Positions 59,576-64,000 of a stretch of 64,000 nt of DNA are shown in pieces. The DNA lies in the NCBI GenBank assembly GCA_964058845.1, contig CAXKVR010000019.1, positions 124,001 to 188,000 on the forward strand, in the 5' to 3' direction. The first letter of the stretch is position 1; each line of letters starts with the position of its first letter. The notes beneath the pieces were generated by a model. It worked only from the letters and a program-made list of their open reading frames with translations. It was not told the DNA's origin and made no database searches. This DNA comes from Carex sylvatica (Eukaryota > Streptophyta > Magnoliopsida > Poales > Cyperaceae). The position numbers and the translations under genes were made by a program.

Positions 59576-59996
59576 TACTCTACTATGCTTATATAAGCAT
59601 ATCCCCACATATGCTTATAACTCATTTTTGTGTTTCCAATGTCCAAATGGTCGATCTGAACCGTTAGATGTGATCTCTATATTGAAATGTGCTTGGAGAC
59701 CAAATTTTATATTTTTCTGATTTTTTTTACTAATTATTAAGCCAATTTGAAAATCGCTGATCCAACGGTGGCTTCTAATTTTACTGTTTTGTTAAGCCAC
59801 CGTTGGATCAGCGATTTTCAAAGTGGCTTAATAAATAGTAAAAAAATTCAGAAAAATGTAAAATTTGGTCTCCAAGCACATTTCAATATAGCGATCACAT
59901 CTAACGGTTCAGATCGACCATTTGGACATTGAAAACACAAAAATGAGTTATAAGCATATGTGGGGATATGCTTATATAAGCATAGTAGCCAACCTC

Positions 59997-59998
<2 letters not shown>
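59576..59998. mobile_element. Foldback MITE nested in the Mutator-type foldback
   Basis: Copy of the 47067-type element: CTTATATAAGCATATCCCCA arms, GTTAGATGTGATCTCTATAT, CTTGGAGACCAAATTTTATA core, and the central AAGCCACCGTTGGATCAGCG palindrome. Flanked by AT-rich microsatellite, so the target duplication cannot be read. Confidence 0.85.
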
Positions 59999-60030
<32 letters not shown>

Positions 60031-60047
60031 TATATATATACATATAC

Positions 60048-60093
<46 letters not shown>

Positions 60094-60106
60094 ACATATA
60101 TTATAA
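59997..60106. repeat. (TA)n and (TACATA)n microsatellite
   Basis: Simple repeat next to the MITE; the Tyr/Ile-rich open frames on both strands here are translations of it. A similar run precedes the MITE at about 59480-59575. Confidence 0.92.
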
Positions 60107-60592
60107 AAAAATGAGTTTATAAAAATCCTATTTATAGTGCAAAAAAATGCGGGGTTCTTTTGTATAATGTGGGAGTGCAAAAATTTTTTTTATAAAAGTA
60201 CCCCACATTAAGAATCAATGTCAAGTCCTTAATTAGTGTTATATTTAGACTTGTAATATCCAACTGACAAATCAAATCAAAGTTATAAAATGTTACGACA
60301 TCATTCATGAATATATCAAATGTCTTATTTTTTTGGCATACACCCTAAACAAGAATTTTTTTTAATAATTTAAATTTAAAGTAGATCTTAAAAAAAAAAA
60401 AAATAGAGGACCGCTCAGCAGAGGGGCGGTCTGGTCCCTAGTGGACCGCCCCTGCCACGGACGATTTGCTAGGTGTGTGGACTGCCCTCCTGCCGGGCAG
60501 TCGGGGCAGTTTTAAAACGAAAAAAAAAAATCGAGAGCAGTTTTGTAAAAATCTTTTTTTTAGGGTATTAATAAAAATGGGCGACTCATTTG

Positions 60593-61580
60593 ACTTATAA
60601 AAGATAAATGTCATATTTAATTATGGAGTAAAGTTAATGAGAATTAAATTACTCACTGCATATTGCTCTCATATTTTACATCTTGTTGTTTGGTAGTTCA
60701 AGTCATAGATTAAATATAAAATGTTGGGAGATGTTGAGAAATAAACCCACGTCTATGATAATAGGCACTGCATATGGAGTAAATGTGAAATAAGTTAATT
60801 CATCTTGAGAGGTAGAGTAACTTACTTCGAATAAATTCATTTTTTGCTCTATCTTACTTCTATTTTATTTCTTGTTTGGCTCCTTAAGACACATTTTACT
60901 ATCAACTTGCTTAAGTTATCATTGAAACGGGAATGAAATGCACAAATCTCTTATGTACAAGTAGAAAATTCGACACAGATAATACTTTAATAATTAATTA
61001 TTGTTCCATTTAATTAGTTTATACAGGTATATTTGTAAAAATGTTGAATTCCTCCTCGTATAAAACTAACTCTGGTATCAACATGTTAAATCATATTAAA
61101 TTTTCACCGACATAAACATCCGTCGAATCATAAATTTTCACCGACGCCTACGCAGAGAACAGTGACAGGGTTTGACAAGAATGATTTAGATGACAGAGTT
61201 TGGACTTCGGAAGACTGATTGATAAATTTTGACATATTGACTGTACAGGAGATGGCATCACATAACTTGGACGAGATGTTAGAGAGGGGCGTTGAAAGCG
61301 TTGTTTTTTTCTTTTCTCAAATTAGTTCTTTAAATGTCGAATTAGATTATCTGGGAGGACTAATTAGTAACTTTCAACAAACTAGTTATTCAAGTGTAAT
61401 ATTAGTTCTTAGGACATAGTACATCGCCATTAATTAACTTTCTTAATCTAACCCCCCAGTCCCCGCTTCTTGTTATTTTTTTTTTCTTTTCAAATTTTAC
61501 TTTATGTAACCTAGAAACCGTTCATCATAAGTGAAATTTGGGAGCTTCACTCCATCTTTCTCTCTAAAAAAAGAATAAGG
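60593..61580. other. Intergenic region
   Basis: No recognisable gene or bounded repeat. The 66-codon frame at 61219 has no detectable relatives that I know. Confidence 0.45.
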
Positions 61581-61584
61581 CTAT

Positions 61585-61950
61585 GATGATAATATGTATA
61601 TTAGGGATCAATATGTATTATGAATCAAAAAAAAAAAAATTTTAAAGTTCAAATAGTCAATTGAAACTGTTAAATATAATATTCAAATAAAAATGCACTT
61701 TGAGATCAAAATTTACATTTTTTTAAAATCTTTTTTACTATTTTTTTATGGGTAGAAATAACTTGATTCAATCAAGTGATTTTATACCTAACTAAAAGAG
61801 TGAAAAAAATTATATATAAAAAAAACGTAAAATTTGATCTCCAAGTACACTTTTATATGGAGATCATATTTAACAGTTCAAATTAATTATTTGAACTTGA
61901 AAATAATGATATGAATCTATAGCATAAAGCGACTCATGATATGCATATTA
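61585..61950. mobile_element. Diverged foldback MITE, core superfamily
   Basis: Arms TATGATGATAATATGTATAT... mirrored weakly at 61920-61960; inner arms better kept: AAGTTCAAATAGTCAATTGA / TTAATTATTTGAACTTG and TGATCTCCAAGTACACTTT, with TTTTTACTATTTTTTTA between. Older than the other copies. Confidence 0.65.
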
Positions 61951-63716
61951 CCGTAGTATCATTAACAAAAAATTGCATTGCCATTAACTTTGGAGTAGCA
62001 ACCTCTCCTGTCCCTCTTAAAATACACCCCTGATTTAATATATTTAGAATCAATTAAGAATGCATTGAGTTGAATTTCGAATTGTCAGAAATAACTTTTT
62101 GAATTTGCATTTGGAATATGGTTTATACAATACGTTTACCATATTTAAAAAAAATATAATAAAATTTGAGGTAAAGTTTCATTAACCGAACAGCTTAAAG
62201 TTCTTGATGGAATACAAATGCATTTAAATTGTATAAAAATTTATACACGATCAATTCATAAAACTAAGAATGTGTCTATTTTTTTTTTATATAAATTATA
62301 AGTTCTTATTTTAAATTTTGAATTATCAATATTGTCAAATAATTCAATAATTGATACATTGTAAGTCCTGAATGACACATTCCAACAACAACAGATGATT
62401 TAGACGAGGGAAAAAAAAGGGTATCCGGTGACTATCAGACTCAAATTTTAATTCAATGGACTCTGTTTTCATCTGATTCACTTTAAAATCCATAGACAAC
62501 TGATTTGTTCGAATATTGAAACAAAGACACATAATTATTAAAGTGGCACGCACATATTCTGAAACACATCAGACATAAACGGAATCTATCAAAGTCAAAT
62601 TTGAGTCCGATGAATATTGAATGAACTCTTTTCCTTTAGACAATGCTCCATTGTTTGCTTTTACATGAATTCGTATCACCTAAGGCAACATAGTATTTAT
62701 GTTTGGATCTGAACCGTTCAATCAGAATCCGCATGACTATTAAATCGGCCCCTGCATTCCACTTCAGATTCGAATTGGTCCGAATTCTAATCAGACAGCC
62801 ATGATCCAAACAGACATATTCTGTTACCTAAGAGGGTATGGATTCCATTTACATATGTGACTGATAAAATATAGTAGCGGCTTAGCGGGCTTCGCCGGCC
62901 CAAACCTAATTTTGACATTAAATGCTGGTTAGGCTCAGGTTTCGTACCCTTAAAGCGTACAGACGTTGCAGTATAGTATATAATAATTAGGTTTAATTGA
63001 GAGTTGATAATAAGACAGAAAGGCAGTGGTAAATAAAATGACTTGTAAAAAAGAGTTGGAGAGCGAGAAAAGAAAGGAACGAGAATGCACAAAAAGAGCA
63101 GCCGAAAGTGCCAAAGTGGCAGCGCAAGTGCAGTGCACTCCAAGAACCCTTTACTACTTACTCTTCTATGTTCAAAGTTCAAACTCACAAAAATCTTTTC
63201 TTTTTTACATCTTCTTTCCACTGCAAAATTTCTACTTTAAGTTGTTTGAAAATGCTACAGTATTTCATGTCATTTTATTTGTTTTACAGCTGGACATAAA
63301 TTTTGACTGTGATTCGGTACAGTATGTCAAAAAAAAACAAGACAAATAAGTACACTGAGAAATAGTTTCTTGTGTATTTTTTATTTATTTTACAGCTAAA
63401 TAATTTTAAAAATACTTGTTGTCTAATATCATATAATAGTTTCTTGTAACTTTTTTAAATCAATGTCGCCTGTAACCTTTCAATCAAAAAAATTAATGTC
63501 ATTTTATTACGGAGACAACAAATAGAGGCACAACGCACACGTTGTGAATCTTCGTTTTAAGGCTAGCAACAGTGGGAATATCTTTAAAAGAATGGTCAAC
63601 GCACAGTTGAGACGTGTTTCTAAAAACTGTAGCCATGTTTTATTAATGCTGAATAATTAACAAATATTTGAGGGTGTAGTACGTAAAATTACATATATCC
63701 AAAAGTGACTGAATCA
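61951..63716. other. Intergenic region
   Basis: No gene supported. Frames at 62344-62553, 62787-63221 and 63026-63349 overlap on both strands without recognisable domains. Confidence 0.45.
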
Positions 63717-64000
63717 CAGGGCAGCACAAAAAGCTCGTGGCTCGCTCGCGTCTCTAGCTCGCTCGCTAACAACTTGCTCGATAGTGAACCGAGCTATTAA
63801 CGAGCTAACTCGGTCCAGGTTTGAACCAAAATAAACAAGCTGAGTTAGAGGTCAACTCAGACTGAGCCAGCTGGATCCATAACGAGCTCGGCCCATTAGC
63901 TAATTTTTGTGTTGATTTATATGTGGTATGAATTTAATTGTATGAATTGGCTTGGTTGTTGCATGAATTTATAATATTTAGTGGGCTGTTGCATGTATTT
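63717..64000. mobile_element. Possible left end of a hAT-like element running off the window
   Basis: CAGGGCAGCACAAAAAGCTC opens a zone packed with GCTCGCTCG / CGAGCT words (63735-63900), the kind of subterminal clustering seen in hAT elements. The right end and duplication lie outside, so this is tentative. Confidence 0.3.

Larger units (their letters stand above)
59071..60583. mobile_element. 1.5-kb Mutator-type foldback element with 9-bp duplication
   Basis: Perfect 9-bp duplication ACTCATTTG at 59062-59070 and 60584-60592. Ends CGGTCATTTTTATTAATACC and complement CGCCCATTTTTATTAATACC. Arms of about 400 bp; the subterminal zone holds GC-rich hairpins GACCGCCC-N7-GGGCGGTC at 59156-59178 and 59191-59213, mirrored with divergence at 60410-60500. 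The centre is occupied by a nested MITE and microsatellites. No transposase. Confidence 0.9.

Noticed and set aside
59848..60180. Tyr/Ile/Val-repeat frames on both strands
   Set aside because: Translations of the TA/TACATA microsatellite and MITE arm.
61219..61419. 66-codon frame after an AT-rich spacer
   Set aside because: No domain, no splice context, and no homologue recalled.
62787..63349. Overlapping frames of 107 and 144 codons on opposite strands
   Set aside because: Low-complexity hydrophobic/Phe-rich translation in AT-rich DNA; neither strand is supported.

Overview
The window is nuclear DNA from a flowering plant, most likely a eudicot. It is AT-rich, its genes are split by GT-AG introns, and the products are plant-specific (a plastid YlmG/YGGT protein, an LHC-like stress-enhanced protein, a SLOMO-type F-box/LRR protein). 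The mobile elements are also those of plants: Tekay-like Ty3/gypsy, LINE, hAT, Mutator-like and Tourist-like. No species can be named from the sequence alone.

Gene-bearing part, about 1 to 28.7 kb: a Derlin-1-like ERAD gene running off the left edge (minus); a patch holding two unrelated gene fragments, PhzF-like (minus) and RWDD1-like (plus), that look captured by a mobile element; a chloroplast YlmG-like gene (plus); a 103-residue membrane protein (plus); a SEP1-like light-harvesting-like gene (minus); an uncharacterised, probably plastid protein (plus); and a 17-exon F-box/LRR-repeat protein 15 (SLOMO-like) gene (minus). Introns of the YlmG-like gene and of the unknown plastid gene each contain a 5'-truncated LINE in antisense orientation. 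A 1.43-kb Mutator-type foldback element with an exact 9-bp target-site duplication lies at 20.2-21.7 kb.

Transposon-dominated part, about 29 to 64 kb: a 3.3-kb hAT element with an exact 8-bp duplication and a Mutator-type MITE nested inside it; a foldback element; a 5'-truncated LINE with an 18-bp duplication that is itself interrupted by a 1.47-kb solo LTR; small hAT and Tourist MITEs; a minisatellite; a decayed plant-mobile-domain (MAIN-like) gene; and a tower of nested insertions at 46.5-60.6 kb. The core of that tower is a structurally complete 10.4-kb Tekay-like retrotransposon with apparently identical 2,725-bp LTRs and an open gag-pol reading frame. It sits inside a foldback element and is followed by a second 1.5-kb Mutator-type foldback that contains another MITE.

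The host genes are unrelated and form no pathway. The most unusual signal is shared by unrelated elements: four of them (two LTR types and two Mutator-type foldbacks) carry short GC-rich dyads or hairpins of 21-32 nt in otherwise AT-rich DNA. In both LTR types copies of the motif repeat at exactly 21 bp. A second shared signal is a foldback MITE superfamily that keeps one subterminal core while its tips differ.
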